Notes: generated by a model from the letters alone, not told the origin. 64,000 bases of DNA from Aurelia coerulea (GCA_039566865.1 CM076959.1:1905501-1969500); one strand, 5' to 3'. Counted from the first letter of the stretch, positions 12,801-26,060 are shown. Made by a program: numbers and translations.

Positions 12801-15740
12801 ATAATGGTTTGTTCCAAACATTGGTTATTATTATCTTCATGAGAATTATATATGTTTCACTGATCATTTCATTCAGAATATATCAATTTCGAGATTAGGA
12901 ATTGAATCTTGCTCCTACCTTTTAATCGTTTAATATATGAAAATTTCTTTCGTAGATGGAGATACCACAGTTACTATGAATAATAATGGTTTGTTCCAAA
13001 CATTGGTTATTATTATCTACATGAGAATTATATATGTTTCACTGATCATTTCATTCAGAATATATCAATTTCGAGATTAGGAATTGAATCTTGCTCCTAC
13101 CTTTTAATCTTTTAATATATGAAAATTTCTTTCGAGATGGAGATGCTACAGTTGCAACGAATAATAATGGTTTTGATCCAAACATTGGTTATTATTATCT
13201 TCATGAGAATTATCTATGTTTCACTGATCATTTCATTCAGAATATATCAATTTTAAGATTAGGAATTGAATTTTACTTCTACCTTTTAATATATGAAAAT
13301 TTCTTTCGTAGATGGAGATACCACAGTTACTATGAATAATAATGGTTCGTTCCAAACATTGGTTATTATTATCTTCATGAGAATTATATATGTTTCACTG
13401 ATCATTTCATTCAGAATATATCAATTTTAAGATTAGGAATTGAATCTTACTTCTACCTTTTAATATATGAAAATTTCTTTCGTAGATGGAGATGCCACAG
13501 TTACTACGAAAAATAATGGTTTGTTCCAAACGTTTGTTATTATTATCTTCATGAGAATTATCTATGTTTCACTGATCATTTCATCCAGAATATATCAATT
13601 TTAAGATTAGGAATTGAATGTAACTTCTACCTTTTAATATATGAAAATTTCTTTCGTAGATGGAGATACCACAGTTACTATGAATAATAATGGTTTGTTC
13701 CAAACATTGGTTATTATTATCTTCATGAGAATTATATATGTTTCACTGATCATTTCATTCGGAATATATCAATTTCAAGATTAGGAATTGAATCTTGCTC
13801 CTGCCTTTTAATCTTTTAATATATGAAAATTTCTTTCGAGATGGAGATGCTACAGTTGCAACGAATAATAATGGTTTTGATCCAAACATTGGTTATTATT
13901 ATCTTCATGAGAATTATCTATGTTTCACTGATCATTTCATTCAGAATATATCAATTTTAAGATTAGGAATTGAATCTTACTTCTACCTTTTAATATATGA
14001 AAATTTCTTTCGTAGATGGAGATGCCACAGTTACTATGAATAATAATGGTTTGTTCCAAACATTTGTTATTATTATCTCCATGAGAATTATTTATGTTTC
14101 ACTGATCATTTCATTCAGAATATATCAATTTCAAGATTAGGAATTGAATCTTACTTCTACCTTTTAATATATGAAAATTTCTTTCGTAGATGGAGATGCC
14201 ACAGTTACTACGAATAATAATGGTTTGTTCGAAACATTGGTTATTATTATCTCCATGAGAATTATCTATGTTTCACTGATCATTTCATTCAGAATATATC
14301 AATTTTAAGATTAGGAATTGAATTTTACTTCTACCTTTTAATATATGAAAATTTCTTTCGTAGATGGAGATGCCACAGTTACTACATATAATAATGGTTT
14401 GTTCCAAACATTTGTTATTATTATCATCATGAGAATTATCTATGTTTCACTGATCATTTCATCCAGAATATATCAATTTTAAGATTAGGAATTGAATCTT
14501 ACTTCTACCTTTTAATATATGAAAATTTCTTTCGTAGATGGAGATGCCACAGTTACTATGAATAATAATGGTTTGTTCCAAACATTTGTTATTATTATCT
14601 TCATGAAAATTATCTATGTTTCACTGATCATTTCATCCGGATTATATCAATTTCAAGATATAGGTTCAAGCAGAATATATGTCCCGTGTCCTGCTAGTTT
14701 TGAGTAGACATTTACAGCTAAGGGACTTTTGTCTATGTGCAATTTCACTCATTCAGAAAAAGCTACTAGCCTCCGCACGAACACATAAATTTGTCATGGT
14801 AAACATTTGATTTATGAAGTTAAATTGTCAATCAGGAAATCTTCATCACAAATTTTTATCTTTTCAAATTTTAACTGCTGCACAATAATTTTCTTTCTTC
14901 CAGATGATATTAAATCAATGGTGTACGGTAGCAGAAGTATGCTTTTATTGTTATTATGTCTCACTGCTTTTATGTCTCATTGCAAAGCTTAGTGTATTCC
15001 TATTGCTGAAGCCTGTATTCCAAAATGAATAAGACTCGTATCATCCAGGTTGTCTAGAGGATGCTGTGAATTCCTTCATGCACAAGCATAGTATTACGGA
15101 GGCAAACGTTTTGCTAGTAAGGAAAAGTGAAAGTCAATACTTCTCATCTAAATAATTTATGACATATGTTTATCGTCATTGTATATCGTTCATTGCTTAA
15201 TTTTTCTATCATTTCAATTGTGTATTTTGGTACGAACTTGAACCTGATTGAAAAAATGAACCAGCATGGCAACTCGCAACAGCATCAATATATCTATTGA
15301 CGTGATAGATTTACTGCATTACAGAAGTTGCCGTATTGCATTCTCGATTCAACTTTGAGTTTGTTTACATTTAGTGTCAATGATCATTTGTCTTGCTACC
15401 CATTTAAGTATGCTCTATCGCTAAGACGATCTGGTTCTGTGTGCACGTAAAAATGTGTCTTTCGTTCACTGCAGGCGTAACTTATGTCGTGGACGGAAGG
15501 TGTGTTGCCGTTGGGTTCCCACAACCAGAGCGCAGTACATTACATGGGAAAAAAGTACCAGACGGCTTCATCTGCGTCCAGATACTGGGAGTAAATGAGC
15601 ACTGCCCTGCACCAGTAGTTTGCGGTACACTGGAACCTGAAAACGAGTATTTGACCGTAAACTACTTTTATTATTTGCCTCGTCGTAATTTAAAATGGAA
15701 TATTATGAAAGACGGTGCATTGGTTCTTGAAGACTATTAA
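9821..15740 (+). CDS. Unidentified multi-exon gene with zinc-ribbon-like exon
   Basis: Exons supported by frame and AG/GT borders are 9821-9981, 11221-11401, 14904-14936 (33 nt) and 15475-15740 (ends in TAA). The first encodes a CPAC...CVEC pair, a probable zinc ribbon, followed by a lysine-rich segment. The second contains EVIIIGLKKNGKR and FLNDETGLCALDLFQEYM. The last starts SVTYVVDGRCVAVGF and is open for 88 codons. The introns after 11401 and 14936 are both phase 1, so the last three exons join cleanly. Exon 9981 ends in phase 2 while 11221 reads in phase 0, so another exon probably lies between them. The 5' end is not located. I do not recognise the family. The intron at 11402-14903 contains the 16-unit cassette array. 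Confidence 0.6.
10304..10755. mobile_element. Foldback MITE
   Basis: The left end TAGGTGAGCCAGAAAGAAGT is matched in inverted orientation by the right end, ACTTTTTTCTGGCTCACGTG. GAAAATTCATAGC follows in both arms. It is about 450 bp, non-coding, and sits in an intron of the plus-strand gene. Confidence 0.65.
11810..14660 (+). repeat. Tandem array of 16 units (174 or 182 bp), each with a 33-nt exon-like cassette
   Basis: Units repeat with spacings of 174-175 or 181-182 bp. The longer form has an extra AATCTTTT copy before AATATATG. In each unit TTTCTTTCGTAG precedes a 33-nt segment, usually ATGGAGATGCCACAGTTACT then ATGAATAATAATG, followed by GTTTGT, GTTCGT or GTTTTG. Cassettes start at 11905, 12062, 12236, 12418, 12592, 12774, 12956, 13137, 13312, 13486, 13660, 13841, 14016, 14190, 14364 and 14538. 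All are stop-free in phase 1. The AG acceptor is kept in all but the second, where it reads ATAT. The array lies in the intron before the real 33-nt phase-1 exon at 14904. It may be an alternative-exon array or simply an intronic satellite. Confidence 0.85.
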
Positions 15741-16397
15741 AGGGAATCGACATAGTTAAAAGCTGGCCCGGGCCAAGTAAAAAATATAATCTATTGTATT
15801 CAACAACTTTGACGCCTGCCGTTTCATTGTGTGGCGAAGAAAACAATGGGTTTTGTGGGCGTTTCTTTAGCCTATTTATAGCAGCTTGTCAATATAGCTA
15901 TGTCTATTCCCTTTAATGGTGCTCATTATCCAAAAGAAGAAAGGGTCTATGAAACAAAGAGCCAGAGCTTGTTACAGCCGCCTAATCAATTAATTTCAAC
16001 ACAGCCAACATGAATTAACGTTCAAGAAATCTGAAAACCGAAGTAGCAAGCTTTTGCACATGGTTCGCAGACTCTTTCTTTCTTCTTTTTACATAAATCA
16101 TAAATCTAGGTAGAAATTGGTTGTGGACATCGTCATCAAAATTTGGTCTTTAGACAATCAATTATCTGCTGCCGTCCGTTTGTTGGTAGGTCGTTAGAAA
16201 TTAAAATGTTGTAAAGCAGAACAATTTATGCTTTTTTGGACATGTGTTTAACAAAGAATTACTCTGAAGGTTCCTTTCGTCATCATAACAAACCAATTTA
16301 ACAGTTACATTTACATTGATTAATTTTGCAAATTCCTTTGCTCGTAGTTTGATTTATTGTAGGAAATCATGTGTAGCTTTTGAGATAAGTTCGCCAT
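15741..16397. other. Downstream region, no gene seen
   Basis: This follows the stop at 15740. It is AT-rich with no convincing exon. I see no canonical AATAAA close to the stop, so the polyadenylation site is not placed. Confidence 0.4.
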
Positions 16398-16637
16398 GTT
16401 CTCATGCTGCAAAATAGTAAGACAAAATGGCCGACTCTGGTTTCAGTCATCAGGCAAATTCTGTCTGCTAAAGGTCATAGCTCCATCATTTTGCAATGGC
16501 TTTTTACAGGGATGGTCACAAACTTTATTTGAACATCTGAAGGGCAACATCACATGAACGTTTGGCAAGAATCTTTTGCCATTGTGTCACAATCTTTAGG
16601 CAAACAGGGCACAATTTTTTAGGAACGCCCTGTAGTA
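16398..16637 (+). repeat. Dispersed MITE/SINE-like repeat copy
   Basis: The core is GCTGCAAAATAGTAAGACAA, then GGTTTCAGTCATCAGGCAAA, GGTCATAGCTCCATC, and an end resembling TTTTAGGAACGCCCTGTAG. Related sequence occurs at 7143-7245 and at 57484-57565. The ACAGGGYGTYCC-like end resembles mariner/PHIS-type MITE termini, but I cannot define both ends. Confidence 0.6.
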
Positions 16638-16639
16638 TA

Positions 16640-18540
16640 TGATAATTGACTGTTAACACTTTTCATTGTGAGGTAATATCTTGTCCTTTAGAAGTTTTTA
16701 CGATGAATTTGAGGAATTAGTATTTTCATTACAAATCACGTTCAAGTTTTGTTTTCTGTCGTTGTTTTTCATTCTGACGTCTATCAACCAACAATATCAA
16801 GAGTGGCATACACGTATATCTTTATATGAAACTGAATATGAAACATAAAATCAACTCCTAGTCCAGCAAACATTTGTGAAACTCTATTACTTGAAAGAAA
16901 ATTTCTTTGATTTCTTAAAATATGATGATATTGAGAAATTGTCATTCTATCGAGAAACTGTGTTGGTTCGATTTCTTAGTTTCTTATTAAAAATACGCGT
17001 GTGAGCATTTCAGTCTCATGGCCACAACAGAATTCATAGCATTATGAATGCTAAAGTCTATCTTGCAGTACAGTTGATAAAGCAAAAATTAGTCATGCAA
17101 AACTCTTTGCTAATCTTGCTCAATAATTATTGCAGGTTATTCTGAGTTTGAGTTATTCTGAATTATCCAGGATTCTTGGTTTGGCTTTTGCCACCCAAAC
17201 GTGAAAACATACCCGCTACTGAAGCATTCAAATTAGATACAGCTCCTTAAAACCAACGTACGTCCAAAAGTTATGTATACCAAAATTTTGTAGTCATGGA
17301 ACTTCCATTTTATTTGAAAATACTGCAGAGTAGGTATGATTTGATTGATCTTTTGTCCTCGGAACTTGAATCTTGCAAGGGCTATGAAATTTCTCTGATT
17401 TGGAAGGGGGTCACAGATAACAAGATAATAAAGCTAGATTCTTAATCAGGCACACATTTGTGTTCCCAAAAATTTGATAATCGGAAAACAATTCCAAAAC
17501 AAATAAGCTCCTCCATTGAAAAATTTTGTGACCCATATTTTGCCCTATAACTTGGCAAATTAATCTCCCACTCGCTAACCTCCTTTGGTAATTTGCAATG
17601 AAATGTAGTCAGATGGCGAGAAACCTAGGGGGACGACCAAGCCCACTGGGCACTAAGCATCGGCGTAGGGGGAGATAAAATTTGGGGGGCTGCCCGGCAA
17701 AAAAATCCATTGTTTGAGAAAATTTTTGCCCGACTTGAGGTGGATTTCTGCCCAATTATGGCTGATTTTTGCAAATTTTTCTGACGCTGAAACTAACAGC
17801 TCTCTTTGTACTTTGACATCTGTAAACGAACATAAAAGATCCTGAAATAATGCAAATTGAGGCCAGGATTGCCCCTAAAGAACCAAGAAATATCACTTTG
17901 ACTTATGCCCAAAAATATCATAGCCATAATTCCAGTTAATGTAGACCCAAAAATATCACAAAAATCATAAAAACGGGAAAGCCCCCACCCCCCCCCGACC
18001 CTTTGAAATTTTCTAAACTTTAAAAACTAGCAACAGAGCGTCGTTGAGAAACAAGCGTTTGGTAAATATTTCAGGTTGGATCTGTTATTCAACACGAATT
18101 TTAATGACAAGCAACTCAAAAAAGCTTTACACAGAACAGTACCAATACTCTCGAGTACCGAATAATCTCCTTTCCTCCCTGCCAATCAAATTTTGAAAAG
18201 TTTTAGCCACCCCACTTTCATTCCTATCCCCTTTTATTAATTCTTGCAAAATTGAAATAACAGTGAAAATAATCTACGAATAGATATAAAAGAGATACAT
18301 GTTTCACTAAGCAATCGAATATTTTCAAGTTTTCTCCCTCCCCCCCTCTTCGATTATCATTTTATCTAGCCATCAGCCCATTCCAGCCCACCTGATTATT
18401 GCTACCCCTCTCCTGTTTATTTGGTTCTCGAGAAAAGCAAGATAGAGGTAATACCATAAAGCTATATATATCCCCATCCCTGTTAAGTGCCTCTCCGATA
18501 AGCCCTTCCCTCCAAGCCAAAACTCTAAATAAGCTCCTCT
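16640..18540. other. Non-coding repeat-derived stretch
   Basis: I see no exon. It contains two G- or C-rich low-complexity islands (near 17620-17700 and 17975-18000) with GACCCAAAAATATCA-like words related to the poly-G element family. Confidence 0.4.
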
Positions 18541-19005
18541 CCCGGGGGGGGGGGGTTACTGCACTATTGGGTCAGACGGGGATGTGCACCAGTTTTCGGA
18601 AGTTTTTGGCCTGAATATTCCGGGAATGGGGTATACTTTTACTCGAAATTTTCTGTGACTATGGTATACTTTCACTTGGAATCTTCTGGTATTGAAGTTA
18701 ACTGTTATACTAAAAATTCTGGTAATGGGTGTTCAATGTCCCCATTGATTCAGAACAGATTTGTTCTGCTTGTGACCATGACTGAGAGGAAATCCGTTCT
18801 TTCGCCTTGAACTTGACTGCTATTTAACGTTGAATTTTTCTTTGTTACTTTTTCATAATTCTGAGATTGGGTATCAATATCTGACCTATATTCTGGGATA
18901 GGGTATCAATATTTGACCAAAATTCTGGGATTGGGTCATAACAGAAATTCTGGCGGCACACACCCCTGTATGGATTTATAGTGAAGTACCCTCCCCCCTC
19001 TCGGG
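18541..19005. mobile_element. MITE-like element with poly-G / poly-C ends
   Basis: It starts CCCGGGGGGGGGGGGTTACT and ends AGTACCCTCCCCCCTCTCGGG in inverted orientation. The interior repeats words like GGGNATGGGGTATACTTT. It has the same design as 7534-7862 and 35355-35836. Confidence 0.6.
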
Positions 19006-19442
19006 CCTCCTCTCTAACCCCCTTCCATTTATATTTTATACTCAAGGAAAGGTTATTCTTTTGTTTAGCAAAACAAAGTTTGCATGTTAATTTTGAAATG
19101 GTTAAAGTTTTATATTGATTCTGTAAGATATGTGGCAAAAGGACAAACAAGCGATCATTTACATCATCCTTGTCATTTGATTTTGTGAATACGCCCCCCT
19201 CTTTAATACACCCCCTTGTCCCTTAAGCTTTAAGTTCACGGCATTCAACCATTTTACATTTTGCTCAGACGTCTTTCTTGGGTTAGTGTCAGGGTTAGGG
19301 TTAGGATAAGACCCCAAAATGACTACTATGTCAAACTTCCTACGTGCCTTATCTCCTCCATTATTCTGATGTAGGGGTTGTGCGCCCGATGTTAGACATG
19401 CAGCTCAAGGAAGCCTCTAAAAAACTCAAGTAATGACACTAC

Positions 19443-20540
19443 TTAGCTAAACTTTACAAAGGTTAGATTTCCATAAATATTTGTCGGCCATGCATTTACA
19501 TCAGCAATGCGTTCAACAAAACGGTCAAGGTCTTTTGCTCCATGGACGAAAACGGCTCCACCATCTAATTTGAAATAATGGTGACAATGTGTATCGAGAA
19601 AACCAATGTAAAATCCATCGCCAAGAAGCACTGATGTCTTCCCATCAGAACAGGTGAATATGGCACAAAATCGCTTTTTGAAACTCATCATTAGATCACA
19701 TTGACCTTTGATTGTGGCAAAATATTCAGGGCTCTCTAGCCAAAGAGGTTTTTCTTCGACGATTATTAACGGGCAGTAGTCCATCAATGCATCAGATACC
19801 TCTTGAACTGAACAGTATCGATTCGGGAGACTGCTTCGATGACGATCGTATAATCGATTGCCTTGAATCATTGCCGAGCGCATGGCACTCTCAGCCCTTG
19901 AATCGTTGTAACTTTTTCCATATGGAAAATCCAGCTTGTATGTGTCGAACAGATAAGCAAAAATGACCGCAATGAAGGAACATGCGTTACTCCCGTTCCT
20001 TCCTTCTATTAGCCCTTGGCTGAACTCACGCCTGTACAAGATGACGTCGCAGTCTCGTGATGAACTTACGAGTCCTTTAGGCCAATAATAGTCCCTCCAT
20101 ATTATCTCCTGTGGCAAATCTTGCTCTACCAGTTGCACAACGATGTCATCTGATGCTTCTGGGTCATCGTCGCTCTCTGACTCGTCAACGTTCCAGTTTT
20201 CTTCGTTTGGCTCATTGACGAACGGGACATGACACGGTTGTCTGTCACCGTGCACAGAAGAAGAAGGTAAAGGGGTTGAAAGGATACTCATTCCTTCTCG
20301 ATCATTTGATGTTGAATTTGGAGGTGGGTCATCAAGTGTGGGCAAGCTAGAATCCTGAGAGACAGTACTGCGCGTGTTAGCAACAACATCAATACGAGCT
20401 GTTCTCAGATTAGCGAACGCAGCAGTTCCTTTTGAAAGCTGCTTTTTGGCAAAGAAGATACCTTCGTTGACTAGTGAAACGAGAGCATTTAGGGACGCAG
20501 GACTGGTCTTTGACGAGTGCCTGTATCTGGATCTTGCGAG
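19443..20540 (-). pseudogene. Last KDZ-gene exon: C76-like papain-fold peptidase candidate
   Basis: A phase-0 exon begins after CATTACAG at 20541-20548 with LARSRYRHSS and is open for 365 codons. After an acidic, serine-rich linker come RNGSNACSFIAVIFAYLF, CSVQEVSDAL, CAIFTCSDGKTSVLL and GFLDTHCHHYF, then GGAVFVHGAKDLDRFVERI. The order of an NAC motif, an Ala-x-hydrophobic-Thr-Cys strand, an Asp-Thr-His and a G-x-AV strand resembles the C76/tegument-USP-like cysteine peptidases annotated in many invertebrates. The candidates are Cys of NAC, His of DTH and an acidic partner. No stop is seen inside, unlike the transposase part. An isolated host gene is possible, but the upstream phase-matched exons point to fusion with the transposase. 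Confidence 0.6.
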
Positions 20541-20689
20541 CTGTAATGATAAAAAGACTGTTACACTAGAATCATAGCAAATAACAGATAACAATGGACA
20601 GCAGAGTGTCAGTTGCCGTTGCAGTCAATAGAAACAAGAGTTGGAGAACTTCGGTTTCCATGTGTCATTTTTTGTGTTCCTGAAATTCT

Positions 20690-21234
20690 AACGGGTATCC
20701 CATAAAAAAGTACTCCTGTTTAAACAATCATCAAAAAGTGTTTATCAAACCTCTGATAAAGTTTTCTTTTTACTTGTTTTGTCAAAGGCCAAACAATGTT
20801 TATAGATGCTAAAAGTTTTGCTTTTGATGCAACAAGTTAGAAAAATTACACATTGAAAAACCTTATTTTGAGCTATACTTTTAAAGCAAAATACTCAATC
20901 TTGCCTAACAGTCAAAATTTTCAGATTTTTGATCGTCAACGAAGTCTCCAATGATAGTGTGCGTTTCTTTCTGTCATCTATGACCAAACAAGAAGCTTTA
21001 TATGCACAAAGAAATTGATCTGGCAAGCATAAATGCTTTTTTTGCAGTATGATTCAAAACCAGGTAGCTCAAAAAGAGCTAAAGTTGCTATTTTTTAAAC
21101 TATTTTCAAGATCAGCTATATCTTGGAAAATAATGTGGTCCATGATCTACTTGACGAAAAAAGAAAGTTGAAGATCAGCCGTGCAATCAAATTTTGGTGA
21201 TTTTTCAAACGGGAGTACTTTTTTTTGGACACCC
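20690..21234. mobile_element. Foldback MITE in a KDZ-gene intron
   Basis: The left end ACGGGTATCCCATAAAAAAG TACTCC and the right end GGAGTACTTTTTTTTGGACA CCCGGT are inverted repeats. Length is about 545 bp, with no ORF. The ACCGGGTGTCCAAAA terminus resembles that of the element at 50221-50826. Confidence 0.7.
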
Positions 21235-23029
21235 GGTGGATTACTCTATTGTCTCAAAAATATGAAAGTGTTAAGTTTATTTACAAAAAGATACAAATCA
21301 AACAACATTACTAAAATCGAGAAACTTAGATATCCAAATATATTGCATGAAATATATTAATTGAGGAGATTTAACAATTTGTGGGTATCAAGTGCAAGAG
21401 AAATGGTTTTTTTTGTCCAATCTTATTCTACAAATGACTTTTTTGGGTGGATCCTGCATACCCCAGCTTGAGCAACCCTTTCCTAAAGACATCAGAGTAC
21501 CCCCTGGCTAAACAGTAGAGGGTCAACATGGTTGTGGATATTACCTCAGTTTCTCGAGAAATAGCCTCACTACTTGTTGTTGGCATGATATCATTGCTGT
21601 CAGTGATGTTATCAACAGGGAATGATTCAGCTTCTAAAATTCATCAAAAATAATCTGGAATCACACAGAGACAAGGTATCACCTGTAATTGAATGAATAG
21701 GATCAAAATTGGTCCATTATGTGCCCATAGTTGGTTCTTGGACAGAATGTAAAAATGGACAGAAATTTCATCGCTGACGAGAATCTTTAGGGGTAAGGCG
21801 AGAATGGCTCAATATTAGCACCCTTGATTATCAATCTGAAGGTTGATCGTTCGAGTGTTCTAACCTTTCTACGGAAGCCAGGCAGAAATATAGAAACAAA
21901 GGAGTTGGGAAAGAGTGAAAAACCAATCAAATTTGTTGAACGTGCAGGAGCTAGCAAAACAAATTGTGCATTTGGTTTTTCTTTTTTCAATTGATAGAAG
22001 GACGTATGCACAATTGATATTGCCTTTATAATGTCAGTTTTAACTGGCATGCTTGGCATAGGCATCTCCTTGCAACCATTTTCATTTGAAACTGTTTCCA
22101 TTTTCATTTTCATGGTGGCGACAACGAAACTATAACAAAATGCATCCAAGAACCACATATTGGTTGCAAAGTTCTAGCGTTGCAAATAACGCCCTTCCGG
22201 TTAGGTCCTTTTTAAATAATTGCTTCAATTTAAGAAAGGAAAATACCTCCTCTATTTTGGTGCAAAATCTCCAAATCAGATAAATATTGTTCTTTGCGGT
22301 TCTCAAGTGAAGGTATCAATACATCAGTGTAGAATGACAAGAAGTTGGCCATTTCATGAAATAGAATGTCTTCCTCTTCCAAACATCTATCGTTGAAAAG
22401 CATTCTGTCGACGACATGTTTCTTTATGTTCAAAGACACACCTATACGTACAAAATTGAATTTTGAAAAAATCAAACTGAAAAATAGTATCAGAGTATTT
22501 CAGAAACCAAGAAATCAAAGATTTGATTCAAAACCCAGTCCCCGGATGGTGATTTAAAGATTTCAGTGATGGACGCAACCATTATCCTCTGAATGAAGCC
22601 TGCCTGTCGTGGCAACTGCAAAGCAAAAGTAATTTACTGGTATGATAAGCATACAAACTACTTTTTAAATAAAATGTGCAATATATCATTATCAGTAGGA
22701 AGCTTTTAAGGACACCCAGTATGCTGTAAAGGAGCTCGTTCTTCCTGATTTTTAAATTTCTGATTGCTAAGAGACACGTATAGCCATCGAAGAATTAATT
22801 AAAATTACCAGAAGCTTCTTGAGAACCATCAATACAGCTACTATTTTTCAGAACTTCCGAAGTATCGAGCAAGGGCTGCTTCATCTCGGTGGCCAACTCA
22901 TTAAAAATGGTGACAATTTCATTCAGTTCAGATTTCCCTGATGCAATGGATTTCTTGAGTCTGATGTATTCTTTACAGGAATCTGATGATAGCAAAACCG
23001 AAGAACGCAACTGAATATTCGTGACTATC

Positions 23030-23395
23030 GTCAAACAAACAGACAAAGGTTTCAGACAAAGGTTAACTAAGACGAGAAAGTTGTTTTTGGTACAATCACT
23101 CATACTTAAGACCCAAAAATCGTAAAAATGCCTGTAAGAGGTTTGTATGGGAATCGAGAATTCCACATTCCATTCTCGCATTGAAATTTAACTTAAATTC
23201 AATCGTTAGTTCAGAAATAGAATTTTGATTTCAATAGCACGTAAATCATGGACCAGAATGGAAGGTGGAATTCTCGATTCCCATACAAACCCCTTACAGG
23301 CATTTTTCAAATTTTTGGGTCTTAAAGATGAGAGATTTTACCAAACACAATTTTCTCATCTTAGTTAACTTTTATCTGAAAGATTAACATCTTAG
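23030..23395. mobile_element. Foldback MITE in a KDZ-gene intron
   Basis: The arms contain GTTAACTAAGACGAGAAAG on the left, and its inverted counterpart CTCATCTTAGTTAAC on the right. Further in, TTTGTATGGGAATCGAGAAT on the left matches ATTCTCGATTCCCATACAAA on the right. The near-symmetric palindrome is about 365 bp. It is related to 28935-29227. Confidence 0.75.
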
Positions 23396-26060
23396 GTTTG
23401 ATTATCGGCCACATACATTTTATTCCATAGCCCGCTAAACGTTTAAACTTTTCTTGACTCATCCAGTATATTTAGACATTACCCACGTACATTCCAAATA
23501 ATTCGAGGCAGGAATAAAGAGTCAAGAAAATAAAGACATGCTGAGGATTTCCTTTTATAAAAATAAATAGTTTGCTAAGTTATATTTTACCAGCACGTCA
23601 TCATTTTCAAATTATTCTTGCAAGGCGTGCCTGTTTTTGCTGAATGACGATTATTCTAAGATTCCTCCTGGAGTAAAAGTCAGCACCATGAGGCTCTTGC
23701 AGACATTGTCAAGCAAACATTATTGCTTGAATATGTCAGAAAACAGCAACAACATCATTCTCTACAATAAAAGACACACATGAAGTCATGCCGTCCTTGA
23801 AGAAGCAAAACAAAAATATAATCTCGTTGCTAAAGAACGAACAGAAAAAGATATACACCTGAGAGCTTCCTAGCATTGTACATCAAGCTTTCAATTGTGA
23901 GAGCCTTTGAATGGAGTCGATGCCGTAATGCTGAAAGCATCTTTTTCCTCAAATCTTCAAAAGTTGCAAGGAGCTTATCCGGAGGTCCAAAATCAGGAAA
24001 CATTTCAACTAAATCTTTTTTCTTGGATTCGATTTGCAATAGGGTCTTGTGCTTTCTTTTTGTTGACAGTGAGGCAGCATAAAACTTATCGATCTTCCTG
24101 AGTTCTGCATCTTGCTCGATTACGATTTCTGCCGGAAACGCGTCCAAACAAACAAGCTCAGCAGCTGTTAAACAATACGTTTCAATTTTCTTGTGATAGC
24201 GACATTCCTTCGCTGCTTCCTTTTTTGCTGCAACAAGATGAAAAGAGTACTCATAATTTCATTGACGCTGAGACTACTTTAACATCGCATCGGTACAGCA
24301 TTGATCCGTTGCAAAGTTGTTACGTAAAGGAATCACGCAGTTTAAGAGCATTTACACTGCTCAAAAACGAAAACAGAAGGAACGGAGCTACTGTGGATTA
24401 GCTGGAACAGTGCCTAAATTGGAGACTGGTGCGCTACATTATTAGTAAGGATTCAAAACTGTACCGGTACACCATAAGTAGGGCTCAAAAACCGTGTGAT
24501 TCCTTTACGGTGATTGAATACAGCCCAAAATTCCACCCAAGATTTGAAGAATGCCTCTTAATCACTTTTGCTGCATCTTTTATTGCAAATTCCTGGCTGC
24601 ACATCAAATTTGACTCTGAAATGTCTGATTTGCTTGACTATGGTTTTATCTATAAATCAAACTCTGCACCTCAAACATCTGCAAAATTTCCTACACAGTG
24701 CTCTGAAAAACATGGTATGTGGAGAAAAGTAAGTGTTGCATAGAAAACATCCTTAACAAACCTCGAGCATTAATAGATAGGCAAGAGCACCGATGATTTA
24801 TACCTGTCGCATATTCTCGTAGCTCTTTTAACCAGACGTGGTGATCTATCAGCTCCAATGATAAGGAATTCTCAACACAAAATGCTTGAAGTTCTATCCA
24901 AGATTCTTCTTTTGACTTTAGTACCTGCATTAAATGTATTAGGTATATTCTTGAGCTCACTATAACGGCTTTCTAATATCCCTTACCTGTTGACGTAATA
25001 AAATTGAAGTTGCCAAAGTGACAGCAAAGTAGCGCTACGGGCACGTCATTATATCATGAACACAGATTCCCCACGTTAAGATGTTGTACCGAGGTCAATT
25101 TCTTTACCGACTTTCCTTGCTATGGTTGGAAGCTTCAAGATATTCTTATGTTAATCAACGAACTGGTTGCATTTGTTATTTACTTGGACTAGTCGTATCA
25201 ATAGCTGTACTTTAATTCAAATTAGCACCTGACTTGTCAACCCGAGTTCTAGTTATATATAGTTGAAAAGCTTTGAGAGAAAGCACAGTTTCGATCTGAT
25301 GTTGTCTGTCGTCATGCTTGCCTTTGGATGAAAAATGAAAGTTCCAATTTTCAGATGGTACATCACTGCTCGCAAATTGACAGACCATATGTATCACAGC
25401 AGAAAGCCTTGCTCGTGTATTCTTAGCATACCAATCGATGTTTGCTTTCCATTTTAGTCTCATTCATTAGCTTATATAATAGTAATAATGTGCACATATA
25501 GGAAATATACATACATCTTTTTGACGCTTTACAAGCATTTGTGGCAATCCAATGATTCTTCTTTTGTTCCAGAGTAATACAAGTTCCGTCAAATACTCCT
25601 CCCTCACTGGCAAAAGATAAAAAGACGTTTAACGTCATGAATAACGTTGTCAATGCACTAATGGAACACTGTGATGAACTGTTCATCAAGAGGTGCAAAA
25701 TTACCCTGATAACAGCATTCATCATTTAAAGAGTCCAGTCTGGAAAACTCTTCCTTTCTCTCTCTTTGCCTGTACGCCATATATAGTTTCTTAGTGTAGC
25801 ACGCAGAGCACTGTCATCTGTCATGCGAACAAAACTAACGTCAAAAGTGGGTTGAACACGTTATCACATATCCTAAAAATTCCACTGAGAATTAAAGTTC
25901 ATTGAATTGCGAATAGAGATACACATCCATCAAAACTTCGCATCCCTTCGAAAGGTTATAGAAATAAGTCATTTGTTGATTTTATGAGTTGAGAAGCATT
26001 GTCATTTACCTTTTAACGAGAAAAACAAATAACGGTATGGATTAAGTACACCATGCATAC

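Noticed and set aside
11810..14660. CRISPR-like array
   Set aside because: Unit length of 174-182 bp with no short repeat/variable spacer pattern, in eukaryotic DNA.
13091..14707. Open frames of 62-82 codons running through the tandem array
   Set aside because: They read through whole repeat units including the probable intronic part. Only the 33-nt segments are in the frame of the flanking exons.
19290..19312. GGGTTAGTGTCAGGGTTAGG telomere-like words
   Set aside because: Only two or three degenerate units; not a telomere or interstitial array of note.
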